From [Mycobacterium] zoologicum (GTDB lineage Bacteria; Actinomycetota; Actinomycetes; Mycobacteriales; Mycobacteriaceae), in assembly GCF_020172665.1 (NCBI RefSeq), contig NZ_CP083985.1:3387611-3426411 (forward strand): DNA of 38,801 bases, given 5' to 3'. Positions 1 through 7,234 of the stretch are shown in pieces (the stretch's first letter is position 1; each line of letters begins with the position of its first letter). Under the pieces are notes generated by a model, which saw only the letters and a list, made by a program, of their open reading frames with translations, made no database searches and was not told where the DNA came from. A program made the position numbers and the translations under genes.

Positions 1-1
1 C

Positions 2-178
2 CACCGACTACTCTCCCACGGCTGGCAAACCCGCAAACGCCACAACGGCATCACCGAAACCCTGCCCCCAACCCACCTCGACCACGGCCAACCACGCACC
101 AACACCTACCACCACCCCGAAAAACTGTTGCGTGACAACAACTCCGGGGCCGACGACGACGATCCCGAGGATCCGTAG
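2..178 (+). CDS. 13E12-repeat-type (DUF222) HNH endonuclease, C-terminal fragment
   Basis: The window opens inside a gene; 58 residues remain before the TAG at 176-178. The visible protein begins [16 protein letters not shown] and ends in an acidic tail ([10 protein letters not shown]). The opening histidine followed by a GWQT-like stretch is what normally follows the last histidine of the HNH nuclease motif in the DUF222/13E12 proteins that are abundant in mycobacteria. These are repeated, probably mobile-element-related HNH proteins of unclear role. The N-terminal DUF222 part and most of the HNH motif lie outside the window, so the assignment rests on this tail only. Confidence 0.65.
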   Translation, partial: HRLLSHGWQTRKRHNGITETLPPTHLDHGQPRTNTYHHPEKLLRDNNSGADDDDPEDP

Positions 179-217
179 CCCCGGCCGGGTGCGCGAACCC
201 CCGTGCGCACAAAAAGA

Positions 218-256
218 CACATCGGCCACAACCGTCGGGGGGTTGTGGCCGATGTG
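218..256 (-). terminator. Strong intrinsic terminator hairpin
   Basis: A perfect 16-bp inverted repeat (218-233 with 241-256) encloses a 7-nt loop. Read on the minus strand it is followed by a run of five T (complement of 211-215), so it should end transcription of the minus-strand secreted-protein gene at 312-1400. It also lies 40 nt after the HNH stop codon, so it may serve both converging genes, although the plus side has no T-run. Confidence 0.8.
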
Positions 257-311
257 GCTTATAGGTGCGACAGTGAGCCGTGCAGGCTCAGCCGCGACGT
301 CGGACCGTTGG

Positions 312-1400
312 CTAAGCCGACCCGAACAGCCCCATGGCTGCCAGGAGCCCGCCGACGATCGTGTCGTCGGTCACGACGTCAGTCGGGTCGCCGGTCAGCG
401 AACCGATCAGCTGACCCAGGTCAAGGCTGCCCAGTTCAATACCAGGAGCGCCGAGAACCGATCCGCCAAGGGTCATGCCAGCCAGGATCTCAGCCAGGGT
501 GTCGCCCGTGGGCAGGCCCAACATGGCACCGAGCGACTCGGAAGTCAGATCCGGGTCGAGACCCGTCAGGTAAGCGCCCAGCGTCGTGGTGGGGTCGACA
601 CCCAGCAGCGAGGCGACCAAGTCACTCACGTGGCTGTCACTGGTGAGCGTGTTAACACCGAGCGACGGGTCAAGCAGGTTCGGGGTACACGTCTCACCGT
701 ACTCGCACAGCAACGTGACGAAACCGACCAGGCCAGACATACCCGGACCCAAACCGTTGAACAGGTCACCGACGGTCTTCGTGGTGACGTCGCCGCCGAG
801 CATGTCGCTGAGCAATTGGTCGATGCTCAGGTTACCGATCGGGGTGGCGACGCCGTTGGCGTCGGGCATCGTGAAGATGCTGCCGGTACCCAACACCGAG
901 GCTGTCTCTGTATCGCTTGACCAGATCGGGTCGGTGAGGGACAGCCCGAGGAACTGGTCAGACACACCGCCGAGGGTGAGCGGGGTGCCGTTTACCGACA
1001 ACAGATCGAGCAGCAGACCGTGTGCCGGCGTGATGACAGTGGTGCCGTCAGTGTCGTAAACAGCAGGCACGTAAAGCGGCGTATCGACGTTGTACAGCGG
1101 GGCGGTGCCATCCGCGTTCAGACCGAGCAGACCGATCAACTGCCCGACTGTGCCCATGTCGATTCCGACCAGGGCGTTCTGCAGGGCGGCGGCGAAGGAG
1201 CCATCAGGGAAGGACGTGGGGATGGCGGTCAGTGCGACGTCCTGCTGCACCGACGCCGAAAGTCCGGCGGTGATGGTAGGAGCAACGGCCGTGCCGCCGA
1301 GCAAAGCCGCTCCAGCTAAGGCGGTACCGGCCGCGAACGCGCCGGCTTTCGCCACCACTCCACGCGGAGTCATCGGCGCCTCAATGGAAAGAGTTGACAT
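312..1400 (-). CDS. Secreted protein of unknown function, paralogue 1
   Basis: This 362-residue protein begins with a Sec-type signal: a short N-region, an Ala/Gly/Leu core at about residues 15-38, and likely cleavage after GGTAVA. The mature part is low in charge and rich in Leu, Gly, Thr and Asp, with recurring LGxxLGLxxGDTLAxILAGM-like units, suggesting a repeat fold. Just after the signal the stretch SVQQDVALTA, and then a segment built on LQNALVGIDMGTVGQLIGLL, reappear in diverged form in the neighbour at 1897-3219, so the two are paralogues. ATG at 1398-1400 is preceded by AGGGGGG about 8 nt upstream. Two cysteines (CEYGETC) are close together. I recognise no enzyme motif; PE/PPE signatures are absent. 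Export is well supported, function unknown. Confidence 0.75.
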   Translation of the reverse strand: MSTLSIEAPMTPRGVVAKAGAFAAGTALAGAALLGGTAVAPTITAGLSASVQQDVALTAIPTSFPDGSFAAALQNALVGIDMGTVGQLIGLLGLNADGTAPLYNVDTPLYVPAVYDTDGTTVITPAHGLLLDLLSVNGTPLTLGGVSDQFLGLSLTDPIWSSDTETASVLGTGSIFTMPDANGVATPIGNLSIDQLLSDMLGGDVTTKTVGDLFNGLGPGMSGLVGFVTLLCEYGETCTPNLLDPSLGVNTLTSDSHVSDLVASLLGVDPTTTLGAYLTGLDPDLTSESLGAMLGLPTGDTLAEILAGMTLGGSVLGAPGIELGSLDLGQLIGSLTGDPTDVVTDDTIVGGLLAAMGLFGSA

Positions 1401-1460
1401 GTAATAGGCCCCCCTTCAGGGATCTAGATGAACGGTGATGTGATTTCAACAACACACGTT

Positions 1461-1489
1461 AACTTATTATGTACTCAGTTTTTTGTCAA
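1461..1489 (-). promoter_or_regulatory. SigA-type promoter for the secreted protein gene at 312-1400
   Basis: On the minus strand TTGACA (complement of 1484-1489) and TAAGTT (complement of 1461-1466) are separated by exactly 17 nt, matching the mycobacterial SigA pattern TTGACA/TAnnnT. Transcription would start near 1454, giving a leader of about 55 nt that contains the ribosome binding site. No other -10 candidate in the region has a TTGACA at 17 nt. Confidence 0.65.
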
Positions 1490-1833
1490 CTAGAACGGAA
1501 GGAATTTACGACTGCGTCAGCAACCAAATCAGCGGGTATTACCTGCCCATACGCCACATCAGCGAACTGTCGTAACAGCTGCGTCCGTCACAAGGTCGAA
1601 CACGCGATAACAGATCACTCAGCGTTCCTTAGGCTTTCAGACCGCCCGCCTGTCTATCCGCAACCGCGATAACGGATCGGTGTTAATTTTTGGGATTAGC
1701 ATTCAATCGGTATGAATTTAGCCCGTCGAAGTACCGGCCAATACTGGACTCAACGTGCGCAATTCCCGCAGCGTGATATTCGTCACACAGCAAACACCAA
1801 GTTGCTATCAATCAACGCTGAATTCGATACAAA
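1490..1833. other. AT-richer intergenic stretch without a supported gene
   Basis: About 340 bases between the promoter of one secreted-protein gene and the terminator of the next. It is clearly lower in GC than the coding regions around it. The only structure I see is a direct repeat, CGCGATAACAGATC at 1603-1616 and CGCGATAACGGATC at 1665-1678 (13 of 14 identical, 62 nt apart), which could be a regulator site or chance. Short open frames here lack a ribosome binding site and mycobacterial codon use. Confidence 0.5.
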
Positions 1834-1866
1834 GCCGCACCCCGGCCGGAATGGCCGGGGTGCGGC
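1834..1866 (-). terminator. Hairpin terminator of secreted protein gene 1897-3219
   Basis: A perfect 14-bp GC-rich inverted repeat (1834-1847 with 1853-1866) with a 5-nt loop lies 30 nt after the stop codon. On the minus strand it is followed only by TTT, so it is a short-tail hairpin of the kind common in mycobacteria. Confidence 0.7.
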
Positions 1867-1896
1867 AGGTTGAGCGAAAGCTTGTCCGCTATCAGC

Positions 1897-3219
1897 TCAC
1901 TGGCCGAGCAGCGCCGCAAGGTAGTCGCCGACTTCCGTGAGGCCGGTGACGGCAGGGCTGCCGTCCGGAAGCCAGCTCGACAGCAGCTCACCCAAGGTCT
2001 GTGAGCCCCAGTCGCTAGTCCCCGCATGGAAGAAGGTTCCACCGAACAGCATGTTGCTCAGGTACTCGTTCCAGGTCTGGTCGGGATTCAGACCCAGCAG
2101 ACCCGCCAGTGTCTGGTCCGACAACGGCCCGGTTGTCGTCGTCCCGTTGACTGTGCTGGACCATGTGACCGACTGCAGGTATTGCCCGAGGGTGGTGGCG
2201 GCGAGATTGCTGGTGTCGGCGTCACTTCCCACACCGAGGGGACGGGCGCTGGTGGTGAAAACGTAAGCACTTGGATCGACGAGAAGCACAGACACGACCT
2301 TGTACGTGGTCTCGTTGACGGCAGTGGTCGGCATTCCCAGCAGGCCGCTGAGCCAGTCGTTCAGCGAGCTGTTCGCATTCAGAACGTCATGCACCCACGG
2401 GCCGTAATTGCCCCCTGCGCCCTGGCCGCGCCAGATCTCGTTGAAGTCGCTCAGTGTGGCGCCGACCTTGTTGATGGCATCCGCGTACGTGTGGACGCCG
2501 CTGAAGAAGCTGAAGACACCCCCGAGCGGACCGAGCGGCGGCAGGTCCTGATTCAGGTTGAAGCCCAGCTGGCTGGCCAGGTCCGCCACCGAGTGGTTGT
2601 CTCCTTCACCGGCCCCGCCGAGCAGCAGGTCCACGAGCTTGCCCAGGCCCACGTTGCCCAGCGGGGTGCCGTCGATGCTCGGGTAGAGGTGGTTGGCATC
2701 GCCAGGGTAGATCGTCGTGTAGAACGACGCCGGCGCAGTGAATACCAGCGGGTTGTCCACCGTGACGCCGTTGATGAGAAAGGTAGAGCTGCCCAGCAGC
2801 GACTCCCCTGTGGGGGTCCACAATTTGTCCGCGAGGGGAATACCCATCGAGTTGGCGATATCCCCGAGGGTCAGCCCCCCGCCGTTGAAGCTCTTCAACA
2901 GCTCAGAGACCGTCGAACCGACGTCGAATGGCACTTCGGGATTGGTATCGGGCACCATTCCCAACAGGGCGAGCACCTGGTTGAGGGTGCCGAGGTTCAT
3001 CTCCGCCAGCATGTTCTGCAGGGCGTCCATGAAGCTGCCGGGGGTGAGGGCCGTCAGTTCGATGTCCTGCTGCACCGAAGTGAACGATGCGCCCGAAACC
3101 GGTGGCTCCACCGTCGCGACACCGAACAGGCCGGCGCTCGCGAGGATCGTGGCCACGGCCAAGGAGCCGCTCCTGACGGCCAGCGCATGGCCACGCGACA
3201 CCCCGATTTGAGCCGACAT
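1897..3219 (-). CDS. Secreted protein of unknown function, paralogue 2
   Basis: A 440-residue protein with a Sec signal peptide (core about residues 18-35, GSLAVATILASAGLFGVA). After the signal comes SVQQDIELTA and LQNMLAEMNLGTLNQVLALL, the same landmarks as in the paralogue at 312-1400. The rest is Leu/Gly/Asn/Asp rich with repeating units such as LAGLLGLNPDQTWNEYLSNM and LGELLSSWLPDG. I see no catalytic motif, no C-terminal membrane helix and no cysteine pair. The start is fixed by AAGGAG 7 nt before ATG 3217-3219. It has its own promoter and terminator, so it is a single-gene unit rather than an operon with its paralogue. Likely an envelope or culture-filtrate protein; the role is unknown. 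Confidence 0.75.
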   Translation of the reverse strand: MSAQIGVSRGHALAVRSGSLAVATILASAGLFGVATVEPPVSGASFTSVQQDIELTALTPGSFMDALQNMLAEMNLGTLNQVLALLGMVPDTNPEVPFDVGSTVSELLKSFNGGGLTLGDIANSMGIPLADKLWTPTGESLLGSSTFLINGVTVDNPLVFTAPASFYTTIYPGDANHLYPSIDGTPLGNVGLGKLVDLLLGGAGEGDNHSVADLASQLGFNLNQDLPPLGPLGGVFSFFSGVHTYADAINKVGATLSDFNEIWRGQGAGGNYGPWVHDVLNANSSLNDWLSGLLGMPTTAVNETTYKVVSVLLVDPSAYVFTTSARPLGVGSDADTSNLAATTLGQYLQSVTWSSTVNGTTTTGPLSDQTLAGLLGLNPDQTWNEYLSNMLFGGTFFHAGTSDWGSQTLGELLSSWLPDGSPAVTGLTEVGDYLAALLGQ

Positions 3220-3272
3220 GGATCACTCCTTAATGCACCGGATCCCCCATGTGATCCACCTAATTGTGCAAG

Positions 3273-3301
3273 AAGCTAACGCTGAACTTCACAACTGTCA
3301 A
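3273..3301 (-). promoter_or_regulatory. SigA-type promoter for the secreted protein gene at 1897-3219
   Basis: On the minus strand TTGACA (complement of 3296-3301) is followed after 17 nt by TAGCTT (complement of 3273-3278). The layout is the same as that of the paralogue's promoter (identical -35 and spacing). The predicted leader is about 47 nt and holds the AAGGAG site. Confidence 0.65.
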
Positions 3302-3376
3302 ACATATGTGACCGCAAAATGCAACCTAAAAGTATGGTTTTTGAGTAGAGACATCCCCGAGATAATGACATCTGGT

Positions 3377-5122
3377 TCAGGTAAGCGGAATCGGCTCCAG
3401 AATCTCGGCCCTGGCTTCGGGCGCCCCGGCGCGCAGTGCGTCCGCCGAGGCATCGTCGGGCTGTTCCTGCGACAAGATCTCGGCCTCCACCCGGGCGGCG
3501 TAGTTAGCCACTTCGGCGTCGACGGCGGCGTCGTCCCAGCCCAGAACCGGGGCCATCACCTCGGCGACTTCGCGGGCGCAGTTCACCCCGCGGTGGGCGT
3601 ACTCGATGGAGATCCGGGTCCGGCGAGCCAGCACGTCCTCCAGGTGCAGGGCACCCTCGGCGGCGGCCGCGTAGGCCACCTCCACCTTCAGGTAGGTGGG
3701 TGCCTCGGCGATCGGGTCCAGCAGATCCGGGCGGCCGTCGGCGGCCGACAGCACGTCGTGGATCAGTGAGCCGTAGCGGTCCAACAGATGCCGCACCCGG
3801 TAGGGGTGCAGGCCCTCGCGCGCGCCGACGTGCTCGGCCTGGTTGACCATGGCGAAGTAGCCGTCGGCGCCCAGCAGCGGCACCTTCTCGGTGATCGACG
3901 GCGCCACCCGGGTAGGGATGAACTCCGCAGCGGCGTCGATCGCGTCGGCGCCCATCACCCGGTAGGTGGTGTACTTGCCGCCGGCGATGGCCACCAGGCC
4001 GGGCGTGGGCACCGCCACCGCATGCTCGCGGGACAGCTTGGAGGTGTCGTCGTTCTCCCCGGCCAACAGCGGCCGCAGACCCGCGTAGACGCCCTCGATG
4101 TCGGCGTGCGACAGCGGATTGGCCAGCGCGGTGTTGACGTGGGTCAGGATGTAGTCGATGTCGGCCTTGGTCGCCGCCGGGTGCGCCAGGTCCAGGTTCC
4201 AGTCGGTGTCGGTGGTGCCGATGATCCAGTGGGTGCCCCACGGGATGACGAACAGCACCGACTTCTCGGTACGCAGGATGATCGCCGCCTCGGAGACGAT
4301 CCGGTCGCGCGGCACCACGATGTGCACGCCCTTGGAGGCCCGGACGTGGAAGCGGCCGCGCTGGCGGGACAGCGCCTGGATCTCATCGGTCCACACCCCG
4401 GTGGCGTTGACCACGACGTGCCCGCGCACCTCGGTGACGTGACCGTCCTCGGAGTCGCGGACGCGCACCCCGGTCACCCGGTCACCCTCGCGCAGCAGTG
4501 CGACCACCTGGGTGGAGGTCCGGATCACCGCCCCGTAGTGCGCCGCGGTGCGGGCGACGGTCAGCGTGTGCCGGGCGTCGTCGACGACGGTGTCGTAGTA
4601 GCGGATCCCGCCGATCAGTGCGCTGCGTTTGAGTCCCGGGCACAGCCGCAGCGCGCCGGCGCGGGTCAGATGCCGTTGCGCGGGGACCGATTTCGCGCCG
4701 CCCAACTGGTCGTAGAGGAAGATGCCGGCCGCCACGTACGGGCGCTCCCACCACCGGTTGGTCAGCGGGTAGAGAAACGGCAGCGGCTTGACCAGATGCG
4801 GGGCCAGCGTGGTCAACGACAGCTCGCGCTCGTGCAGCGCCTCGCGCACCAGCCCGAACTCCAACTGCTCCAGGTAGCGCAGGCCGCCGTGGAACATCTT
4901 CGAGCTTCGGCTCGAGGTGCCGGCGGCGAAGTCACGGGCCTCGACCAGCGCCACCTTCAGGCCGCGGGTCGCCGCATCCAGCGCACACCCGGCGCCCACC
5001 ACCCCGGCGCCGATCACCACCACGTCGAACTGTTCCTCGCCCAGGCGCTGCCAGGCCTGTGCTCGCTGCTGTGGGCTCAGCGTCGCGCCGTCCCAACTGT
5101 CGTCGATCTCGGGGCTGACCAC
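3377..5122 (-). CDS. glpD2: Glycerol-3-phosphate dehydrogenase GlpD2
   Basis: FAD-dependent glycerol-3-phosphate dehydrogenase, which oxidises sn-glycerol 3-phosphate to dihydroxyacetone phosphate and passes electrons to the membrane quinone pool. The 581-residue protein has the N-terminal dinucleotide-binding motif VVVIGAGVVGAGCALDAATRG (about residues 34-54), then the GlpD landmarks GTSSRSSKMFHGGLRYL and AIAGGKYTTYR, and a C-terminal helical domain. It aligns from memory over its whole length with M. tuberculosis GlpD2 (Rv3302c), including the ending AEILEPIPL. The start is a GTG at 5120-5122 placed 7 nt after a TAGCCT -10 box, so the mRNA is probably leaderless. lpdA lies directly upstream on the same strand as in M. 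tuberculosis, but each gene has its own -10 box. Confidence 0.93.
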   Translation of the reverse strand: MVSPEIDDSWDGATLSPQQRAQAWQRLGEEQFDVVVIGAGVVGAGCALDAATRGLKVALVEARDFAAGTSSRSSKMFHGGLRYLEQLEFGLVREALHERELSLTTLAPHLVKPLPFLYPLTNRWWERPYVAAGIFLYDQLGGAKSVPAQRHLTRAGALRLCPGLKRSALIGGIRYYDTVVDDARHTLTVARTAAHYGAVIRTSTQVVALLREGDRVTGVRVRDSEDGHVTEVRGHVVVNATGVWTDEIQALSRQRGRFHVRASKGVHIVVPRDRIVSEAAIILRTEKSVLFVIPWGTHWIIGTTDTDWNLDLAHPAATKADIDYILTHVNTALANPLSHADIEGVYAGLRPLLAGENDDTSKLSREHAVAVPTPGLVAIAGGKYTTYRVMGADAIDAAAEFIPTRVAPSITEKVPLLGADGYFAMVNQAEHVGAREGLHPYRVRHLLDRYGSLIHDVLSAADGRPDLLDPIAEAPTYLKVEVAYAAAAEGALHLEDVLARRTRISIEYAHRGVNCAREVAEVMAPVLGWDDAAVDAEVANYAARVEAEILSQEQPDDASADALRAGAPEARAEILEPIPLT

Positions 5123-5129
5123 GACTGAC

Positions 5130-5135
5130 AGGCTA
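5130..5135 (-). promoter_or_regulatory. -10 box of a leaderless glpD2 promoter
   Basis: TAGCCT on the minus strand lies 7 nt before the GTG start codon, so transcription should begin at or next to the start codon. No Shine-Dalgarno sequence is present. Confidence 0.5.
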
Positions 5136-5159
5136 CGTGGCCCGGTCGCCGATCGCGCG

Positions 5160-6587
5160 TCAGTCCAGATCGTCGTGCGTCATCAGCCGCCGGGCGGCCT
5201 CGGTCAGCGAACCCGACAGCGACGGATACACCGCCAGCGTCTGGGCCAGGTCGGCGACGGTGATCCGGTTCTGCACCGCCAGCGCGATCGGCAGGATCAG
5301 CTCCGAGGCGATCGGCGCCACCACCACGCCGCCGATCACCGTTCCGGTGGCCGGGCGGCAGAACAGCTTGAGGAAACCGTGCCGCATCCGGCTCATCTTG
5401 GCCCGGGCGTTGGTCTGCAACGGCAGCATGACGGTGCGCGCCGGCACCGTGCCGTCGTCGATCTGCGACTGCGGCACCCCGACCGCGGCGATCTCCGGCC
5501 TGGTGAACACCGCGGCGGCCACCGTGCGCAACCGGATCGGGGACACCGCCTCCCCCAGCGCGTGATACATCGCGATGCGGCCCTGCATGGCCGCCACCGA
5601 CGCCAACGGCAGCAATCCGGTGCAGTCCCCGGCGGCGTAGATGCCGGCCACCGATGTCCGCGACACCCGATCCACCGTGACGTGCCCTCCGCGCTCCAGT
5701 TCAACGCCCACCCGGTCCAGGCCCAGCCCCTCGGTGTTGGGCACCGAGCCGACCGTCATCAGGGCGTGGCTGCCCGCCACGGTGCGTCCGTCGGTCATGG
5801 TGACCAAAACCCCGTCCCGGTCGCGGGTCACCGAGGCGGCCCGGGCGTTCTTGACCAGCGTGACGCCGCGTTCGGCGAACGAACGCTCCAGCACCCGCGC
5901 GGCGTCGGGGTCCTCGTGCGGCAGCACCCGGTCGCGGCTGGCCACCACGGTGACGTGCACCCCGAGTTCGGTGTAGGCGTTGGCGAACTCCGCCCCGGTC
6001 ACGCCGGAGCCGACGATGACCAGGTGCTCGGGCAGGGCCTCCAGGTCATAGAGCTGGCGCCAGTTCAGGATGCGCTCACCGTCCGGCTCGGCGCCGGGCA
6101 CCACCCGCGGGCTGGCGCCGGTCGCGATCAGCACCACGTCGGCCTCCAGCACCTGCCGGGCGCCGTCGTCGCTTTGGATCACCTCGATGCGGTGATGAGC
6201 CAGTCCGGACTGCTGGTCGGTGAGCCGGCCCCACCCGTCGATGACCTTGACTCCGGCGGCCACCAGCTGGGCCCTGATGTCGTCGGACTGGGCGGCCGCG
6301 AGCACCTTGACCCGGTCGTGGACCTTGTCCAGCTCGATCTCGGCGTCGGTGAAGTGGATGTCGAAGCCCAGGTGCGGGGCGCGGCGCAGCTCGGTGCGCA
6401 CCCCCGACGAGGCGATGAAGGTCTTGGACGGCACACAGTCCCACAGCACGCAGGCGCCGCCGATGCCGTCGGAGTCGACGACGGTCACGGTGGCGACCTC
6501 GGGCCCGCGGGCCGCCGCGACCAGGGCGGCCTCATATCCGGCCGGGCCGCCGCCGATGATCACAATGCGCGTGGAGGCAGAAGTCAC
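5160..6587 (-). CDS. lpdA: NAD(P)H quinone reductase LpdA (dihydrolipoamide-dehydrogenase family flavoprotein)
   Basis: A 475-residue two-dinucleotide-binding flavoprotein, matching M. tuberculosis LpdA (Rv3303c), which is known as an NAD(P)H:quinone reductase rather than a lipoamide dehydrogenase. Visible parts: FAD motif IVIIGGGPAGYEAALVAA (residues 8-25), active-site segment GGACVLWDCVPSKTF, NAD(P) motif VIVGSGVTGAEFANAY, second FAD motif GIYAAGDCTGLLPLASVA, and the C-terminal dimer domain. The segment AVYPSLSGSLTEAARR replaces the HxHPTxxE-type end of true lipoamide dehydrogenases, so the catalytic His is absent. Two cysteines four residues apart (CVLWDC) are present; as I recall, M. tuberculosis LpdA has only the second. 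The frame stays open far upstream, but homology begins at this GTG (6585-6587), 7 nt after a TAGGTT box. Confidence 0.9.
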   Translation of the reverse strand: MTSASTRIVIIGGGPAGYEAALVAAARGPEVATVTVVDSDGIGGACVLWDCVPSKTFIASSGVRTELRRAPHLGFDIHFTDAEIELDKVHDRVKVLAAAQSDDIRAQLVAAGVKVIDGWGRLTDQQSGLAHHRIEVIQSDDGARQVLEADVVLIATGASPRVVPGAEPDGERILNWRQLYDLEALPEHLVIVGSGVTGAEFANAYTELGVHVTVVASRDRVLPHEDPDAARVLERSFAERGVTLVKNARAASVTRDRDGVLVTMTDGRTVAGSHALMTVGSVPNTEGLGLDRVGVELERGGHVTVDRVSRTSVAGIYAAGDCTGLLPLASVAAMQGRIAMYHALGEAVSPIRLRTVAAAVFTRPEIAAVGVPQSQIDDGTVPARTVMLPLQTNARAKMSRMRHGFLKLFCRPATGTVIGGVVVAPIASELILPIALAVQNRITVADLAQTLAVYPSLSGSLTEAARRLMTHDDLD

Positions 6588-6594
6588 AGCGACT

Positions 6595-6622
6595 AACCTA
6601 TCGGCGGCTCGCCGTTTAAGCT
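6595..6622. promoter_or_regulatory. Divergent leaderless promoter pair lpdA / GGCT-like gene
   Basis: Two -10 boxes face away from each other within 28 bp: TAGGTT on the minus strand (complement of 6595-6600), 7 nt from the lpdA GTG, and TAAGCT on the plus strand (6617-6622), 7 nt from the GTG at 6630. Neither start codon has a Shine-Dalgarno sequence. RNA polymerase binding to one should exclude the other, so the two genes are probably expressed in competition. Confidence 0.55.
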
Positions 6623-6629
6623 TTCTGCC

Positions 6630-7088
6630 GTGCCGCTCTACGCCGCCTACGGGTCGAACATGCATCCCGAGCAGATGCTGCAGCGCGCACCGCATTCCCC
6701 GATGACCGGCACCGGTTGGCTGCACGGCTGGCGGCTGACGTTCGCCGGCGAGGACATCGGCTGGGAAGGCGCCCTGGCCACCGTGGTCGAGGACCCGGAG
6801 TCGAGCGTGTTCGTCGTCCTCTACGACGTGACGCCCGAAGACGAGAAGAACATGGACAGCTGGGAAGGCTCGGAGTTCGGCATCCACAAGAAGATCCGCT
6901 GCCGGGTCGACTGCGCACCCGAGCCGGTGCTGGCCTGGCTGTACGTGGTGGACGCCTGGGAGAGCGGCATGCCCTCGGCCCGGTACCTGGGTGTGGTGGC
7001 CGAGGCGGCCCAGATCGCCGGTGCGCCAGACGAATACGTCCGCAACCTGCGTACCCGGCCGGCCCGCAACATCGGTCCCGGAAGCTAG
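6630..7088 (+). CDS. Gamma-glutamylcyclotransferase-like (AIG2-like) protein, Rv3304 homologue
   Basis: A 152-residue single-domain protein of the GGCT/AIG2 fold. The family signature YGSN is at residues 7-10 (MPLYAAYGSNM), followed by a TPEDEKNMDSWEG segment that supplies the acidic residue used by family members to cyclise gamma-glutamyl substrates. It matches the position and size of M. tuberculosis Rv3304, which has no established substrate. The start is GTG 6630 directly before the conserved PLYAAYGSN; an ATG at 6660 would cut into the signature. Expression is probably leaderless and divergent from lpdA. Substrate is not deducible. Confidence 0.8.
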   Translation: MPLYAAYGSNMHPEQMLQRAPHSPMTGTGWLHGWRLTFAGEDIGWEGALATVVEDPESSVFVVLYDVTPEDEKNMDSWEGSEFGIHKKIRCRVDCAPEPVLAWLYVVDAWESGMPSARYLGVVAEAAQIAGAPDEYVRNLRTRPARNIGPGS

Positions 7089-7124
7089 TTCTTTCTTTCG
7101 CGCGAGCCGGGGCACCACCCCCCT

Positions 7125-7190
7125 GGCGCGAGCGTGCGCGTCTGCACAACGACACGCCGGTGTGGCTGTACAGCTGTGCACCCTCGCGCG
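7125..7190 (+). repeat. Intergenic palindromic element, copy A (subtype 1)
   Basis: The outer arms CGCGAGCGTGC and GCACCCTCGCG are near-complementary; the core reads GTCTGCACAACGACACG. The left half (30 bases) is nearly identical to copy B at 8221-8285 in the opposite orientation. The element lies between the GGCT-like gene and the AbiEi/DUF559 gene. Confidence 0.7.
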
Positions 7191-7234
7191 CGGGATTTGG
7201 CCGGGGATCCGGGGTTTTGGCGGACGTCGGCCGC

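Noticed and set aside
1469..1672. A 67-codon frame in the spacer between the two secreted protein genes
   Set aside because: No ribosome binding site, poor codon use, overlaps the minus-strand promoter.
2026..3279. A 417-codon plus-strand frame over the second secreted protein gene
   Set aside because: Antisense shadow; composition is Arg/Gln/Val rich without domain features, while the minus-strand gene has promoter, ribosome binding site, signal peptide and terminator.
3788..5128. A 446-codon plus-strand frame over glpD2
   Set aside because: Antisense to a full-length, clearly recognised GlpD2.
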